64,000 nt of DNA. Source: Tepidibacillus decaturensis (GTDB taxonomy: Bacteria; Bacillota; Bacilli; Tepidibacillales; Tepidibacillaceae). A program made the translations under genes and the position numbers. The stretch's first letter is position 1; every line of letters begins with the position of its first letter. Below the pieces are notes generated by a model. It was not told where the DNA came from and did no database searches. It worked only from the letters and a program-made list of their open reading frames with translations. This document shows positions 6,848 through 16,565 of this stretch, in pieces. The stretch spans positions 233,065 through 297,064 of the forward strand of contig NZ_LSKU01000001.1 of the NCBI RefSeq assembly GCF_001561915.1, in the 5' to 3' direction.

Positions 6848-8743
6848 ATGGATATATTAAAGCAAATAGCCGATTATCGTGCGAAGGAAAAAGAGTTGGC
6901 TTGGGAAGGCACTTTTGTAGATTATTTGCAAATTGTAAAAGAACGTCCTCATGTAGCTCAGACAGCTCATTCTCGAGTTTATCAGATGATTGCAAACAAA
7001 GGAAAGAAAATAGTTGATGGTAATAAACAATATGAATTTTTTAGTACAGAACTATTTGGATTAGATAAAGCGATTGAACGATTAGTCGAAGAATATTTGC
7101 ACTCAGCTGCTAAACGTTTGGATGTGAGAAAAAGAATTTTACTTTTGATGGGACCAGTAAGTGGTGGAAAATCGACAATTGTTACAATGTTAAAACGAGG
7201 ACTAGAAAAATATACAAGAACAGATGAAGGAGCATTATATGGTATCAAAGGATGTCCCATGCATGAAGATCCTTTGCATTTAATACCAAACGATTTAAGG
7301 CCTGAATTTGAAAAAGAATTTGCGATTAAAATTGAAGGGAATTTATGTCCGTTATGTCAACTACAACTTGAAAATGAATATCAAGGAAAAATAGAAAATG
7401 TCAAAGTAGAAAGAATCCTATTCTCTGAAGATAAGCGGATAGGAATCGGAACCTTTTCTCCATCTGACCCCAAATCTCAGGATATTGCTGATCTAACGGG
7501 TAGCATTGATTTCTCTACGATTGCTGAATATGGATCAGAATCAGACCCAAGAGCTTACCGATTTGATGGTGAATTAAACAAAGCAAATCGCGGTTTAATG
7601 GAATTTCAAGAAATGCTAAAGTCTGATGAAAAATTCTTATGGCATTTATTATCTCTTACTCAAGAAGGAAACTTTAAGGCAGGGCGTTTTGCCTTAATTA
7701 GTGCAGACGAATTGATCGTGGCCCATACGAATGAGGCAGAATATAAATCCTTTATCAGCAATAAGAAAAATGAAGCTTTGCAATCCAGAATTATCGTAAT
7801 GCCCATCCCCTATAATTTAAAAGTCACTGAAGAAGAGAAAATATATAAGAAACTAATCTTACAAAGTGAAATCAATGATGTTCATATCGCCCCACATGCT
7901 TTAAATACAGCTGCCATATTCTCCATATTAACTCGTCTTAAAGAATCTAAGAAACAAGGAATGGATATTTTAAAGAAACTACGTTTGTACGATGGTCAGG
8001 ATGTAGAAGGGTTTAATGAGGCGGATCTAGAGGAATTACACAATGAGTATCCTGATGAAGGTATGTCAGGAATCGATCCAAGATACGTGATCAATCGTAT
8101 TTCTAGTGCTTTAATAAAAGAAGGAGTAAAATGTATCAATGCTCTAGATTTATTAAGGGCATTGAAAGATGGATTGGACCAACATCCTTCTATCACTCGA
8201 GAAGAAAGAGAAAAATATTTAAATTATATTTCTATTGCTAGAAAAGAATATGATGAAGCAGCAAAAACTGAAGTACAAAAAGCATTTGTTTACTCTTTTG
8301 AAGAATCAGCAAAAACCTTAATGGAAAATTATCTAGATAATGTAGAGGCCTATGTGAATAACTCCAAAATAAAAGATCCAATCACCAATGAGGAACTACC
8401 ACCTGATGAGCGATTGATGCGATCCATTGAAGAGCAAATTGGGATCTCTGAAAATGCCAAAAAATCCTTTAGAGAAGAGATTTTGATTAGGATTTCTGCT
8501 TATGCACGCAAAGGAAAAAGATTTGATTATAAAAGTCATGACCGTTTAAGAGAAGCAATTCAGAAAAAATTATTTGCTGATCTTAAAGATGTTGTAAAGA
8601 TCACAACTTCAACAAAAACGCCAAACGAAAATCAGTTAAAAAAAATAAACGAAGTGAGTAAAAGCCTAATTGAAAAATATGGGTATTGCCCTGTATGTTC
8701 CAATGAATTATTGAAGTATGTGGGTAGCCTCCTAAATCGCTAA
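6848..8743 (+). CDS. prkA: PrkA family serine protein kinase
   Basis: PrkA combines an N-terminal AAA+ domain with a C-terminal kinase-like domain. The 631 residues match the full family length. The Walker A motif [13 protein letters not shown] lies near residue 101; a zinc-like Cys pair occurs in KGCPMHEDP and NLCPLCQLQ, and the terminal [18 protein letters not shown] block is highly typical. In B. subtilis PrkA acts in the mother cell during sporulation, and in enterobacteria the homologue YeaG works with YeaH and YcgB in starvation. ATG at 6848 follows GAGGAGAGGAGG. yhbH follows 16 bases later and spoVR after it, giving the three-gene set seen in proteobacteria. Confidence 0.93.
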   Translation: MDILKQIADYRAKEKELAWEGTFVDYLQIVKERPHVAQTAHSRVYQMIANKGKKIVDGNKQYEFFSTELFGLDKAIERLVEEYLHSAAKRLDVRKRILLLMGPVSGGKSTIVTMLKRGLEKYTRTDEGALYGIKGCPMHEDPLHLIPNDLRPEFEKEFAIKIEGNLCPLCQLQLENEYQGKIENVKVERILFSEDKRIGIGTFSPSDPKSQDIADLTGSIDFSTIAEYGSESDPRAYRFDGELNKANRGLMEFQEMLKSDEKFLWHLLSLTQEGNFKAGRFALISADELIVAHTNEAEYKSFISNKKNEALQSRIIVMPIPYNLKVTEEEKIYKKLILQSEINDVHIAPHALNTAAIFSILTRLKESKKQGMDILKKLRLYDGQDVEGFNEADLEELHNEYPDEGMSGIDPRYVINRISSALIKEGVKCINALDLLRALKDGLDQHPSITREEREKYLNYISIARKEYDEAAKTEVQKAFVYSFEESAKTLMENYLDNVEAYVNNSKIKDPITNEELPPDERLMRSIEEQIGISENAKKSFREEILIRISAYARKGKRFDYKSHDRLREAIQKKLFADLKDVVKITTSTKTPNENQLKKINEVSKSLIEKYGYCPVCSNELLKYVGSLLNR

Positions 8744-8759
8744 AAAAGGAGGGAAACAA

Positions 8760-9911
8760 ATGACAGACCCCCTTTTCATCGTGTCTAAGGAAGATTGGTC
8801 ACTACACCGCAAAGGTTATGAGGATCAGATGAGGCATAAAGAAAAAGTTCGTGAAGCAATAAAGAAGAACCTTCCTGATCTAGTTAGTGAAGAAAATATT
8901 ATCTTATCCAATGGGAAAGAAATTGTAAAAATACCCATTCGCTCACTAGACGAATACCGCTTTCGTTATAATTACCATAAACAAAAATTAGGTGGGCAAG
9001 GAAAAGGAGATTCTAAAGTCGGTGATGTTTTAGGAAGAGATGCAACTCCAGAACCAGGGAAAGGTCAGGGAGCAGGTGACCAACCAGGTCAAGATATTTA
9101 TGAGGCAGAAATTACAGTGGAAGAGATTGAAGAAATGTTATTCAAAGACCTTGAACTACCTCATTTAAAGCGAAAGCCAAATCAAGAGATAATCGTAGAG
9201 GAAATTCGCTTTAATGATGTACGCAAAAAAGGCCTAATGGGGAATATCGATAAAAGAAGAACGATTCTTGAAAACTTAAAACGAAATAGTTTAAAAGGAG
9301 AAGCGAAAATCCATCAAATTTCAAACGATGACTTGCGCTTTAAAACATGGGAAGAAATTATCATCCCCCATTCAAAGGCAGTGGTGATTGCCATGATGGA
9401 CACAAGTGGTTCAATGGGGATGTTTGAAAAATATATTGCTAGAACCTTTTTCTTTTGGATGGTGCGTTTTCTAAGAACAAAATATGAACATGTTGAAATT
9501 GTATTTGTTGCTCATCATACTGAAGCAAAAGAAGTGACAGAAGAGGAATTTTTTACACGGGGTGAAAGTGGAGGAACGATTTGCTCATCTGCTTATCGCA
9601 AGGCGATTGAAATTATCGACAAACGATATCCACCTGATCGTTACAATATCTATCCTTTTCATTTTTCCGATGGAGATAATTTAACTTCAGATAATGAAAG
9701 AAGCGTTTATTATGTGAAAGAACTGATGAAACGTTCAAATATGTTTGGGTATGGGGAAGTAAATCAGTATAATCGCCATTCTACTCTAATGAACGTTTAC
9801 AAGAATATAAAAGATGAGAAATTCATCTACGCGGTGATTCGGGAAAAATCTGAGGTTTATCAGGCTTTGAGAACATTTTTTACTAAAAAAGAGCCTCAGG
9901 CCGCAGAATAG
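8760..9911 (+). CDS. yhbH: Sporulation protein YhbH (DUF444 family)
   Basis: The 383-residue protein belongs to the YhbH/YeaH group. The N-terminal third is charged and includes a Gly-rich linker ([13 protein letters not shown] near residue 100). The C-terminal half contains a von Willebrand A-like domain with the metal-site motif MMDTSGSMG near residue 214 and a later HFSDGDNL segment. The biochemical role is not known; genetic work links the family to sporulation or stress together with PrkA. It is preceded by GGAGGG at the normal distance and ends 11 bases before spoVR. Confidence 0.92.
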   Translation: MTDPLFIVSKEDWSLHRKGYEDQMRHKEKVREAIKKNLPDLVSEENIILSNGKEIVKIPIRSLDEYRFRYNYHKQKLGGQGKGDSKVGDVLGRDATPEPGKGQGAGDQPGQDIYEAEITVEEIEEMLFKDLELPHLKRKPNQEIIVEEIRFNDVRKKGLMGNIDKRRTILENLKRNSLKGEAKIHQISNDDLRFKTWEEIIIPHSKAVVIAMMDTSGSMGMFEKYIARTFFFWMVRFLRTKYEHVEIVFVAHHTEAKEVTEEEFFTRGESGGTICSSAYRKAIEIIDKRYPPDRYNIYPFHFSDGDNLTSDNERSVYYVKELMKRSNMFGYGEVNQYNRHSTLMNVYKNIKDEKFIYAVIREKSEVYQALRTFFTKKEPQAAE

Positions 9912-9922
9912 GAGGTCTGAGT

Positions 9923-11329
9923 GTGATGATCGATATGAACGAATTAGAAAAGGCAATTGCTGAGATTACGGAAATTGCCAAAGGATTTGGACTTGATCCA
10001 TTTCCAATGCGCTATGAAATTTGTCCACCGGAGATTATCTATACCTTTGGCGCTTATGGAATGCCAACCCGTTTTTCTCACTGGTCATTTGGTAAAGCCT
10101 TTCATCGAATGAAGCTTCAATATGATCTAGGACTAAGCAAAATCTATGAGTTGGTAATCAACAATAATCCAAGTTATGCCTTTTTATTAGAAGGAAATAC
10201 GTTCACTCAAAATAAGCTGATAGTGGCTCATGTTTTGGCCCATTCGGACTTTTTCAAAAACAATATTCGTTTTATGAACACACCAAGGGATATGGTAGAG
10301 AGCATGGCTAGAACAGCAGACAGGATACGCCATTATGAAAAAGAATATGGCAGACAAGAAGTTGAGGAATTTATCGATTCCGTATTGGCCATTCAGGAGC
10401 ATATAGATCCAAGTTTGTTTAAAAAGAAGGATCGGGAAAGAAAGATTGATGAGAAACCTAAACCGAAAAAAACAAGTGAGTATGATGATTTATGGAAAAT
10501 CGATAAAACCAATGAAACAGCATTAGTGAAAACCGATGAAGAGCAGAAGTTTCCTCCTTTCCCGGAAAAGGATATTGTTCTCTTTTGTGAAGAATATAGT
10601 CGAGTTTTAAAAGATTGGCAGCGAGATATTATGACCATGCTCCGTGAAGAAATGCTATATTTTTGGCCGCAGATTGAAACAAAGATCATGAACGAAGGGT
10701 GGGCTTCATATTGGCATATGCGAATCCTACGTGAACTTGATTTAAATGAAGAAGAAACCATTGAATTTGCTAAGTTAAACGCTGGCGTTGTACAGCCTTC
10801 AAGAACATCAATCAATCCCTATTATCTTGGCGTCAAAATCTTTGAAGATATTGAAAAACGGTGGGATCATCCTACAAAAGAGGAACAAGAGCAAATAGGA
10901 AGAAAGCCAGGAGAAGGAAGAAAGAAAATCTTTGAAGTAAGGGAAATAGATGCAGATATCTCGTTTTTACGAAATTACCTTACCAAAAAACTTGTGAACG
11001 ATCTAGATCTATATTTATATCAAAAACGTGGGAATGAATGGATAATTGTCGAAAAGGATTGGGAGAAAGTTCGTGACCAACTGGTTCAGACCAAAGTAAA
11101 TGGTGGATTCCCATACATTGTTGTGGAAAATGGAGATTATCTTAAAAATGGTGAGCTTTATTTGAAACACCATTACGAGGGAATAGAACTAGATATCCTG
11201 TATTTAGAAAAGACTTTGCCCCATGTTTACAAATTATGGGGACGAACGGTTCACTTGGAAACATTCGTTGAAAATAGACCTGTATTATTTTCCTATGATG
11301 GAAAGAAGACATTTAGGAAGTTTTTATAG
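9923..11329 (+). CDS. spoVR: Stage V sporulation protein R
   Basis: SpoVR/YcgB-family protein of 468 residues, needed for normal spore cortex formation in B. subtilis; no enzymatic activity has been assigned. Family hallmarks are the [22 protein letters not shown] block near residue 25, [18 protein letters not shown] near 255, [17 protein letters not shown] near 295, and [21 protein letters not shown] near 335. The protein looks soluble. A GTG at 9923 and an ATG at 9926 are both possible starts behind GGAGG. It is the last gene of the prkA-yhbH-spoVR unit and ends just before a terminator. Confidence 0.93.
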   Translation: MMIDMNELEKAIAEITEIAKGFGLDPFPMRYEICPPEIIYTFGAYGMPTRFSHWSFGKAFHRMKLQYDLGLSKIYELVINNNPSYAFLLEGNTFTQNKLIVAHVLAHSDFFKNNIRFMNTPRDMVESMARTADRIRHYEKEYGRQEVEEFIDSVLAIQEHIDPSLFKKKDRERKIDEKPKPKKTSEYDDLWKIDKTNETALVKTDEEQKFPPFPEKDIVLFCEEYSRVLKDWQRDIMTMLREEMLYFWPQIETKIMNEGWASYWHMRILRELDLNEEETIEFAKLNAGVVQPSRTSINPYYLGVKIFEDIEKRWDHPTKEEQEQIGRKPGEGRKKIFEVREIDADISFLRNYLTKKLVNDLDLYLYQKRGNEWIIVEKDWEKVRDQLVQTKVNGGFPYIVVENGDYLKNGELYLKHHYEGIELDILYLEKTLPHVYKLWGRTVHLETFVENRPVLFSYDGKKTFRKFL

Positions 11330-11333
11330 TGGT

Positions 11334-11383
11334 AAAAAGGGCAAATTCAAAAGTTAACATTACTTTTGAGTTTGCCCTTTTGT
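11334..11383. terminator. Terminator after spoVR, likely bidirectional
   Basis: AAAAGGGCAAA pairs with TTTGCCCTTTT, with a second inner pairing of CAAAAGT and ACTTTTG. A-run and T-run on the two sides allow use from both strands, fitting the convergent small gene at 11399-11584. Confidence 0.85.
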
Positions 11384-11398
11384 ATTCTAAATTAAAAA

Positions 11399-11584
11399 TC
11401 AATAAAAACAGGGCCGAAAATGAAAATTCAGCTCTGTTTTTGTTTTCTTTATTATCAAAAACAATTTCTTAATCATTAAATATTCAATTCTTAAAGTTGC
11501 TGCTCTTTTTTTCTTCCCGTAAAGCTCCTTTACATGTTCTATATATGCCAATCCCCAATTTGTATTTGTGTTATCCTTGGCCAT
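11399..11584 (-). CDS. Small protein of unknown function
   Basis: The 61-residue frame begins MAKDNTNTNWGLAYIEHVKE and is rich in Lys with a short hydrophobic stretch (KKLFLIIKK) near residue 40. I do not recognise a family. Support for expression is unusually good for so small a frame: AAGGAG lies 5 bases before the ATG, and a near-consensus promoter (TTGAGA-18-TATAAT) lies 45-75 bases upstream. The last ten or so codons run into a hairpin with a T run at about 11404-11443, which looks like the gene's own terminator, so the native C-terminus may be shorter or the frame may be disrupted near its end. Confidence 0.5.
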   Translation of the reverse strand: MAKDNTNTNWGLAYIEHVKELYGKKKRAATLRIEYLMIKKLFLIIKKTKTELNFHFRPCFY

Positions 11585-11629
11585 AGGCTCTCCTTTTAAT
11601 TTAGGATTTGGACAGGTCTAACAAACCTA

Positions 11630-11659
11630 ATTATAAGGAGTTTTTTTAACGATTCTCAA
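11630..11659 (-). promoter_or_regulatory. Sigma-A promoter of the small gene
   Basis: Reading leftward, TTGAGA (11659-11654), an 18-base spacer and a perfect TATAAT (11635-11630). Transcription would start near 11623, about 39 bases before the ATG at 11584. Confidence 0.6.
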
Positions 11660-11719
11660 TTCTCTATCCAATCAATTGTATAAACTTACCATTAATGATA
11701 TAGTTCTATTTAAAAATAT

Positions 11720-11749
11720 GAGTAATAAAAAATTACTCTAAAGGAGTAA
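11720..11749 (+). promoter_or_regulatory. Alternating hairpins over the degV ribosome site
   Basis: GAGTAAT at 11720-11726 can pair with ATTACTC at 11732-11738, or the same middle segment can pair with GAGTAA at 11744-11749, which contains the ribosome-binding GGAG. The two hairpins exclude each other, so one exposes and the other hides the site. Function is inferred only from the pairing. Confidence 0.35.
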
Positions 11750-11756
11750 GATCGTG

Positions 11757-12617
11757 ATGAATATCAAGATTATTACAGATAGTGCTGCAGATTTATCTAA
11801 AAATGTGATAGAGCAATATAATATTGATGTTATACCATTACAAGTATTCTTAAATGATCAACAATTTGAAGATGGGGTTACGATTCAACCAAATGAGTTA
11901 TTTCAGGGTATGAGGGAAGGAAACGTATATAAGACGTCACAGCCTTTATTAACACGTTTTAAAGATGTTTTTGAAAAATATGCAAAAGAAAAAACTAGCT
12001 GTATATATATTGCTTTTTCATCAGGTCTATCTGGTACCTATCAATCTTCTGTCATGATTAAAAATGAGGTGCTCGAAGAATACCCTGATTTTGATTGTGA
12101 GATTTTCGATACAAAATGTGCTTCAGTTGGTCTTGGCCTTGTCGTTTTAAAAGCTGCTCAACTGGCTGCTGATGGGAAAAGTAAAGCTGAAATTTTGGAA
12201 GCCATCGATTTTTATGCGAAACATATGGAACATGTATTCACGGTTGATAATTTAGAATACCTTTATCGTGGTGGAAGAGTTAGCCGAACAGCAGCGATTA
12301 TTGGAGGATTATTAAACATAAAACCAGTTCTTAATGTTGAGGATGGAAAGCTGGTACCAATTGAAAAAATACGTGGTAGGAAAAGGGTTTTTAAACGAAT
12401 GATTGAACTGATGGAAGAGAGGGGTAACAATCTTCGAGAGCAAACCATTGGGATTTGTCATGGGGATGATGAAGAGGGTGCAGAAACACTAAAAATAATG
12501 ATTAGAGAGAAGTTTGGAACAGATAAATTTTATGTAAATATCATTGGAGCTGTCATTGGAGCTCATGCGGGTCCAGGGACCCTTTCTGTTTTTTTTCTGA
12601 ATAAAGAGGCAAAATAA
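11757..12617 (+). CDS. DegV family fatty-acid-binding protein
   Basis: The 286-residue protein begins MNIKIITDSAADL, the DegV signature, and continues with the SSGLSGTYQSS block near residue 87, VDNLEYLYRGGRVSRTAA near 163 and the terminal IGAVIGAHAGPGT. DegV proteins bind a single fatty acid; many serve as FakB partners of the FakA kinase that phosphorylates exogenous fatty acids. No FakA-type kinase is nearby, so which role this copy has is open. GTG 11754 directly precedes ATG 11757; either could start behind AAAGGAGTAAG. The ribosome site lies inside a possible alternating hairpin. Confidence 0.9.
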   Translation: MNIKIITDSAADLSKNVIEQYNIDVIPLQVFLNDQQFEDGVTIQPNELFQGMREGNVYKTSQPLLTRFKDVFEKYAKEKTSCIYIAFSSGLSGTYQSSVMIKNEVLEEYPDFDCEIFDTKCASVGLGLVVLKAAQLAADGKSKAEILEAIDFYAKHMEHVFTVDNLEYLYRGGRVSRTAAIIGGLLNIKPVLNVEDGKLVPIEKIRGRKRVFKRMIELMEERGNNLREQTIGICHGDDEEGAETLKIMIREKFGTDKFYVNIIGAVIGAHAGPGTLSVFFLNKEAK

Positions 12618-12710
12618 TACTTAAACGAAATTTAGTTTTTCTTTTGATGAATATTATGACCCAGAAAATCTTAGTGAAAAAGGATATACTCTTTTTTTAA
12701 AGATTAAAAA

Positions 12711-12844
12711 AGTATAACTTTCTTCCATTTGTCATTTATGGGTTTGTATATTCCATAAGCTGCGACCTTCAGAAGTGCCCTTTTCTCCGTAATCTTTATT
12801 CATAGAAGGGCACGGATGACGGAGCGCGATGGAATATACAAACC
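12711..12844 (+). repeat. Structured repeat family A, full copy 2
   Basis: Same 5' head and 104-bp core (12741-12844) as the copy at 1278. Outer stem of 16 perfect bp: 12741-12756 with 12829-12844. The inner stem has one change relative to copy 3, a C-to-T at its ninth position, which becomes a U-G pair on this strand. The loop carries CTCCGT, complementary to ACGGAG downstream of the stem. It lies between degV and an operator-like site. Confidence 0.85.
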
Positions 12845-12853
12845 TTTCTTATT

Positions 12854-12871
12854 TTGTGAAATATATCACAA
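12854..12871. promoter_or_regulatory. Rex- or Fnr-type operator upstream of the DoxX gene
   Basis: TTGTGAAATATATCACAA is a perfect TTGTGA-N6-TCACAA palindrome. This matches both the Rex redox-repressor site and the Fnr/CRP half-site spacing known in Bacillus. It is 250 bp upstream of the doxX start, distant for a repressor, so its target is uncertain. Confidence 0.5.
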
Positions 12872-12962
12872 ACAGGTATTTTACCTTCAAAGAAGAGTTA
12901 TTTTTTCATTGGGAAAAACATTATTACTATTTTAATTAAATAAAGAACCCCTCACAATTTCA

Positions 12963-12986
12963 TCACAAAATGTGGCTATTTTGTGA
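12963..12986. promoter_or_regulatory. Outward-facing palindrome in the DoxX upstream region
   Basis: TCACAAAAT at 12963-12971 and its exact complement at 12978-12986 are separated by six bases. The half-sites resemble Rex/Fnr half-sites but point in opposite order. A TATAAT at 13027-13032 lies 40 bp downstream. Confidence 0.35.
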
Positions 12987-13121
12987 ATATTTAATCAAAC
13001 TTATGGTAGAATTGTGATGATAGGTTTATAATCAGAATTGAAAAGAAGTTATTCTAAATTAGAATGACTTCGAAAGTAATAGGACTTATATTTTAAAAAA
13101 ATTTATAGGAGGGGAAAGAAA

Positions 13122-13619
13122 ATGATTAAATTTTTAAAGGAAAATGTGTATGCTTCTTATGTTTTAACTCTTGTTCGTCTTTATCTAGGGTATGAATGGA
13201 TTCAAGCAGGGTGGCATAAGCTTACAAGTGCAGAACCATTCAATGCACAAGGATTTTTAATGGGAGCTGTAAAAAAGGCAACAGGTGATCATCCAGTAGT
13301 TCAAAGTTGGTGGGCAAATTTCTTAGACGCATTTGCTATTCCAAACGTAGGATTATTCAACTTCTTAGTCCCTTACGGTGAATTTTTAGTAGGTTTAGGA
13401 CTTATCCTTGGAGCATTAACGACAGCGGCAGCATTCTTTGGTATCTTAATGAATTATGCATTTATGTTTAGTGGTTCTACAAGCACAAACGTACAAATGT
13501 CTTTACTCACTATTTTCATTTTGGTTGCAGGATTTAACGCAGGTAAAATTGGCTTAGATCGTTGGATTATTCCTTACATTAAAAAAGCAGTTAAAAAAGA
13601 TGCAACATTAGAAGCGTAA
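13122..13619 (+). CDS. DoxX family membrane protein
   Basis: A 165-residue integral membrane protein with about four hydrophobic helices. The opening block VLTLVRLYLGYEWIQAGWHKL and the later VPYGEFLVGLGLILGALT are typical of the DoxX/TQO small-subunit family. Relatives include quinone-linked thiosulfate oxidoreductase subunits and uncharacterised redox-stress proteins; the exact role is not deducible. AGGAGGGG precedes the ATG. The upstream region has redox-type operator palindromes, consistent with oxygen- or NADH-responsive control, though that link is inference. A strong terminator follows at once, so the gene stands alone. Confidence 0.82.
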   Translation: MIKFLKENVYASYVLTLVRLYLGYEWIQAGWHKLTSAEPFNAQGFLMGAVKKATGDHPVVQSWWANFLDAFAIPNVGLFNFLVPYGEFLVGLGLILGALTTAAAFFGILMNYAFMFSGSTSTNVQMSLLTIFILVAGFNAGKIGLDRWIIPYIKKAVKKDATLEA

Positions 13620-13647
13620 AAAACATTCATAAATTTCACTTCCATAA

Positions 13648-13677
13648 AATAACCCTCCTGTTTTTAGGAGGGTTATT
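13648..13677. terminator. Bidirectional terminator between convergent genes
   Basis: AATAACCCTCCT pairs with AGGAGGGTTATT around a 6-base loop. It serves the doxX gene from the left and the carbonic anhydrase-like gene from the right. Confidence 0.85.
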
Positions 13678-13697
13678 TGCGTGATCTTAATGAACAA

Positions 13698-14225
13698 CTA
13701 TCCTTTCAATCGTGGTGAAATTGATTTGTAATATTGTCCCTTTTCTACATATTCTCTTCGAATTCGTTCCATCTCTTTTATTTCTTCTTCCGTTAATGGT
13801 CTTATGATATTAACTGGATGTCCGAAGGCTAAGGTGTATGGAGGAATTTTTTTTCTAGGTGGAACGAGACTTCCAGCACCAATCATTGCACCTTCACCAA
13901 TGTCAGCCCCATCTAAAATAATGGATCCCATACCAATAAGGGCACCCTTTCTAATCGTTGCACTGTGGAGAAGAACACGGTGTCCTATTGTTACATTATC
14001 TTCAATGATGAGCGGCGTATTAGGGCTTTGATGAAGAACAGAGTGATCTTGGATATTAACACGATTACCGATGATCGTAGGTGCTACATCTCCTCGGATC
14101 ACTGTATGAAACCAAATACTAGATTCTTCACCGATCGTTACATCTCCGGTAACGACTACGGAATCTGCAATAAATGCGCTAGTTGCAATTAATGGACTTT
14201 TTCCTTTATAGTTGTATAGTATCAT
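13698..14225 (-). CDS. Gamma-carbonic anhydrase family protein
   Basis: This 175-residue left-handed beta-helix protein is built of hexapeptide repeats. The three metal-ligand His positions of gamma-carbonic anhydrases are seen in QDHSVLHQ near residue 67 and 72 and GHRVLLHSA near 90. The Arg-Asp pair of VIRGDVAP near residue 45 is also conserved. B. subtilis YtoA is similar in length. Whether it hydrates CO2 or is one of the many homologues without proven activity is not known. The start lies about 100 bases from the divergent flavoprotein gene at 14346. Confidence 0.88.
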   Translation of the reverse strand: MILYNYKGKSPLIATSAFIADSVVVTGDVTIGEESSIWFHTVIRGDVAPTIIGNRVNIQDHSVLHQSPNTPLIIEDNVTIGHRVLLHSATIRKGALIGMGSIILDGADIGEGAMIGAGSLVPPRKKIPPYTLAFGHPVNIIRPLTEEEIKEMERIRREYVEKGQYYKSISPRLKG

Positions 14226-14345
14226 TGATTTATCACACCTTTTGAAATCATTATTCTTGGTTCAACGAAAGTCGATAGAAGTTTTTTTACAATAAGTGTA
14301 GCAAAAAATGATCAAGATATACAAATGAAAGTTGGTGAGGCTTGG

Positions 14346-15614
14346 ATGTACGATTGTATTGTGATCGGTGGTGGACCTTCAGGATTAATGGCTTCAATTG
14401 CAGCTGCTGAAAAGGGGGGCAAGGTTCTTCTTCTCGATAAGGGAAACAAGTTAGGTCGTAAATTAGGCATATCTGGTGGTGGCCGCTGTAATGTAACTAA
14501 TCGGATGCCTGTGAATGAGCTGATTCAACAAATTCCGGGTAATGGGCGATTTCTATATAGTGCATTATCAATGTTTAACAATGAAGATATTATTATCTTT
14601 TTTGAGAAACTGGGAATAACGCTGAAAGAAGAGGATCATGGGCGAATGTTTCCTGCTACTGATAAAGCTCAAACCGTGGTCAATGCTTTAGTCAATAGGG
14701 TAAAAGAGCTAGGGGTAGAGATTCGCACAGATGCTTCAGTTAAGACTGTTCATTATCATGATGGTCGTACAACTGGAATTGAATTGAAAAATAGGGAAGT
14801 GATTCTAGCAAAAACAGTGATTATAGCAGTAGGTGGGAAATCTGTACCCCAAACGGGTTCGACCGGTGATGGGTATGCATGGGTAGAAAAAGCTGGGCAC
14901 ACCATTACAGAGCTGTATCCGACAGAAGTACCAATTACCTCAAGCGAATCATTTATCCAAGAAAAAGTATTACAAGGCTTATCTTTACGAAATGTGGGTC
15001 TTTCTGTTTTAAATGAGAAGGGAAAGATTATCGTAACACATCAATTGGATATGATTTTTACCCATTTTGGAATTAGTGGGCCTGCAGCATTACGTTGTAG
15101 TCAATTTGTTGTAAAAGAATTGAAAAAGTCAAACGATCGTACTGTTACCATGATGATTGATCTTTTTCCTGATAAAAATGAAGAAGACGTCGTACAAGAG
15201 ATCACATCAGTTCTGGAAAAGGAGCCAAAAAAGGCAATCAAAAACGCTCTGAAAGGCTATATTCCAGAACGTTATTTGTTATTTTTACTAGGCCATATAG
15301 GTATTGAATCTGATATGATTTATGCTTATTTAGCAAAGGAAAAAATAAGATGGTTAGCTAAGACAATCAAAGGTTTTACCTTCAAAGTAAATGGTACTCT
15401 CTCGATTGAACAAGCCTTTGTTACCGGTGGTGGAGTATCCATCAAAGAGGTGGATCCAAAACGAATGGCCTCAAAAAAAATGAAAGGTCTTTATTTCTGT
15501 GGAGAGATTTTGGATGTACATGGGTATACAGGAGGATTCAACATTACAGCAGCTTTTGTAACAGGTCATGTGGCTGGAAAAAGTGCGGCAGAAGAAGCGA
15601 TTCAGCAACCATAG
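14346..15614 (+). CDS. HI0933-family FAD-dependent oxidoreductase (YtfP-like)
   Basis: The 422-residue flavoprotein begins [20 protein letters not shown], a classical GxGxxG dinucleotide site, followed by [20 protein letters not shown] near residue 40, the family hallmark. Later blocks are [16 protein letters not shown] near 165, [13 protein letters not shown] near 238, and the C-terminal second dinucleotide segment [15 protein letters not shown] near 390. Substrate is unknown. The ATG at 14346 is preferred because GGTGAGG lies 6 bases before it; an in-frame ATG at 14325 has no ribosome site. Confidence 0.9.
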   Translation: MYDCIVIGGGPSGLMASIAAAEKGGKVLLLDKGNKLGRKLGISGGGRCNVTNRMPVNELIQQIPGNGRFLYSALSMFNNEDIIIFFEKLGITLKEEDHGRMFPATDKAQTVVNALVNRVKELGVEIRTDASVKTVHYHDGRTTGIELKNREVILAKTVIIAVGGKSVPQTGSTGDGYAWVEKAGHTITELYPTEVPITSSESFIQEKVLQGLSLRNVGLSVLNEKGKIIVTHQLDMIFTHFGISGPAALRCSQFVVKELKKSNDRTVTMMIDLFPDKNEEDVVQEITSVLEKEPKKAIKNALKGYIPERYLLFLLGHIGIESDMIYAYLAKEKIRWLAKTIKGFTFKVNGTLSIEQAFVTGGGVSIKEVDPKRMASKKMKGLYFCGEILDVHGYTGGFNITAAFVTGHVAGKSAAEEAIQQP

Positions 15615-15663
15615 TTGAACGGTATTCTGTATATGTTTGCTTAAGCTCAAGTTGCTTGTAACA

Positions 15664-16416
15664 CTAAATTTCCGCTTGTTCAGTTAAGATAAGTGGTCCT
15701 TTTTTTGTGATGGCAATGGTATGTTCATACTGTGCAGATAAACTTCCATCTACTGTTTTAGCCGTCCATCCGTTAAGCTCCATTCTTGTTTGGTAAGAAC
15801 CGATATTTATCATAGGCTCAATTGTAATGACCATTCCTTCTTTTAATCTAGTCCCTTTCCCAGGGGTTCCAAAATGAGGGACATAGGGAGTTTCGTGAAT
15901 CGTTGGACCTAAACCATGCCCGGTAAAATCTCTAACCACTGAAAATCCCTTCGATTCTACAAAACTTTGAATCTCGTAACCAATATCTCCTAAGCGATTT
16001 CCAATCACTGCTTTTTGTATTCCTCGGTATAAAGCTTCTTTTGTCACTTCTAATAATTCCTTAGCTTCTTTGGAGATTTTCCCAACCGGGTAAGACCATG
16101 CCGAATCAGCAAGATACCCATTAAAATTAACCACCATATCAATAGTAACAATATCTCCCTCTTTTAATGGGTTTGCATTAGGAAAACCATGACAAATTTC
16201 ATCATTCACAGATGCACAAGTAGCAAAGGGATAACCTCGATATCCTTTTTGTTCTGGTGTAGCCCCATGTTTTTTTAAATAATCCTCAACAAATAGGTCA
16301 ATCTCTAAAGTAGTGATTCCTGGTTTGATCATTTTAGCAATTTCTTTATGACAAGAAGCTAATAGTTCCCCTGCTTTTTTCATCATACTGATTTCTTTTT
16401 CACTTTTGGTGTTCAC
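15664..16416 (-). CDS. map: Type I methionine aminopeptidase
   Basis: The enzyme removes the initiator Met from nascent proteins. The 250-residue sequence has all five metal ligands: Asp in VTIDMVV near residue 96, Asp in LADSAW near 107, His in FTGHGLGPTIHE near 169, Glu in IEPM near 202, and Glu in QYEHT near 233, plus the second His of IHETP. It resembles the stand-alone second copy (MapB/YflG type) rather than the one beside adk and infA in ribosomal operons, because no ribosomal genes are near. It is monocistronic and divergent from the gerAB-like gene. Confidence 0.92.
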   Translation of the reverse strand: MNTKSEKEISMMKKAGELLASCHKEIAKMIKPGITTLEIDLFVEDYLKKHGATPEQKGYRGYPFATCASVNDEICHGFPNANPLKEGDIVTIDMVVNFNGYLADSAWSYPVGKISKEAKELLEVTKEALYRGIQKAVIGNRLGDIGYEIQSFVESKGFSVVRDFTGHGLGPTIHETPYVPHFGTPGKGTRLKEGMVITIEPMINIGSYQTRMELNGWTAKTVDGSLSAQYEHTIAITKKGPLILTEQAEI

Positions 16417-16565
16417 AGATAAACCTCCATTTCTAATTTTAAGGTCATATCACTATTTTATGCAGTATCTACTTCTTTCTACATCATTTTTTGACTTTGT
16501 GAATGAATAAAAAGGCTAATGTCAAAACTAAAAAAATGGAGATTAAACATAAAGGAGTACAAGCA

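Noticed and set aside
6733-7017. 94-codon frame overlapping the start of prkA.
   Set aside because: It is a shadow in another frame; the prkA frame has the SD, Walker motif and full family length.
13804-14192. Plus-strand frames of about 75 codons opposite the carbonic anhydrase-like gene.
   Set aside because: They are antisense to a well-conserved hexapeptide-repeat protein and have no start signals.
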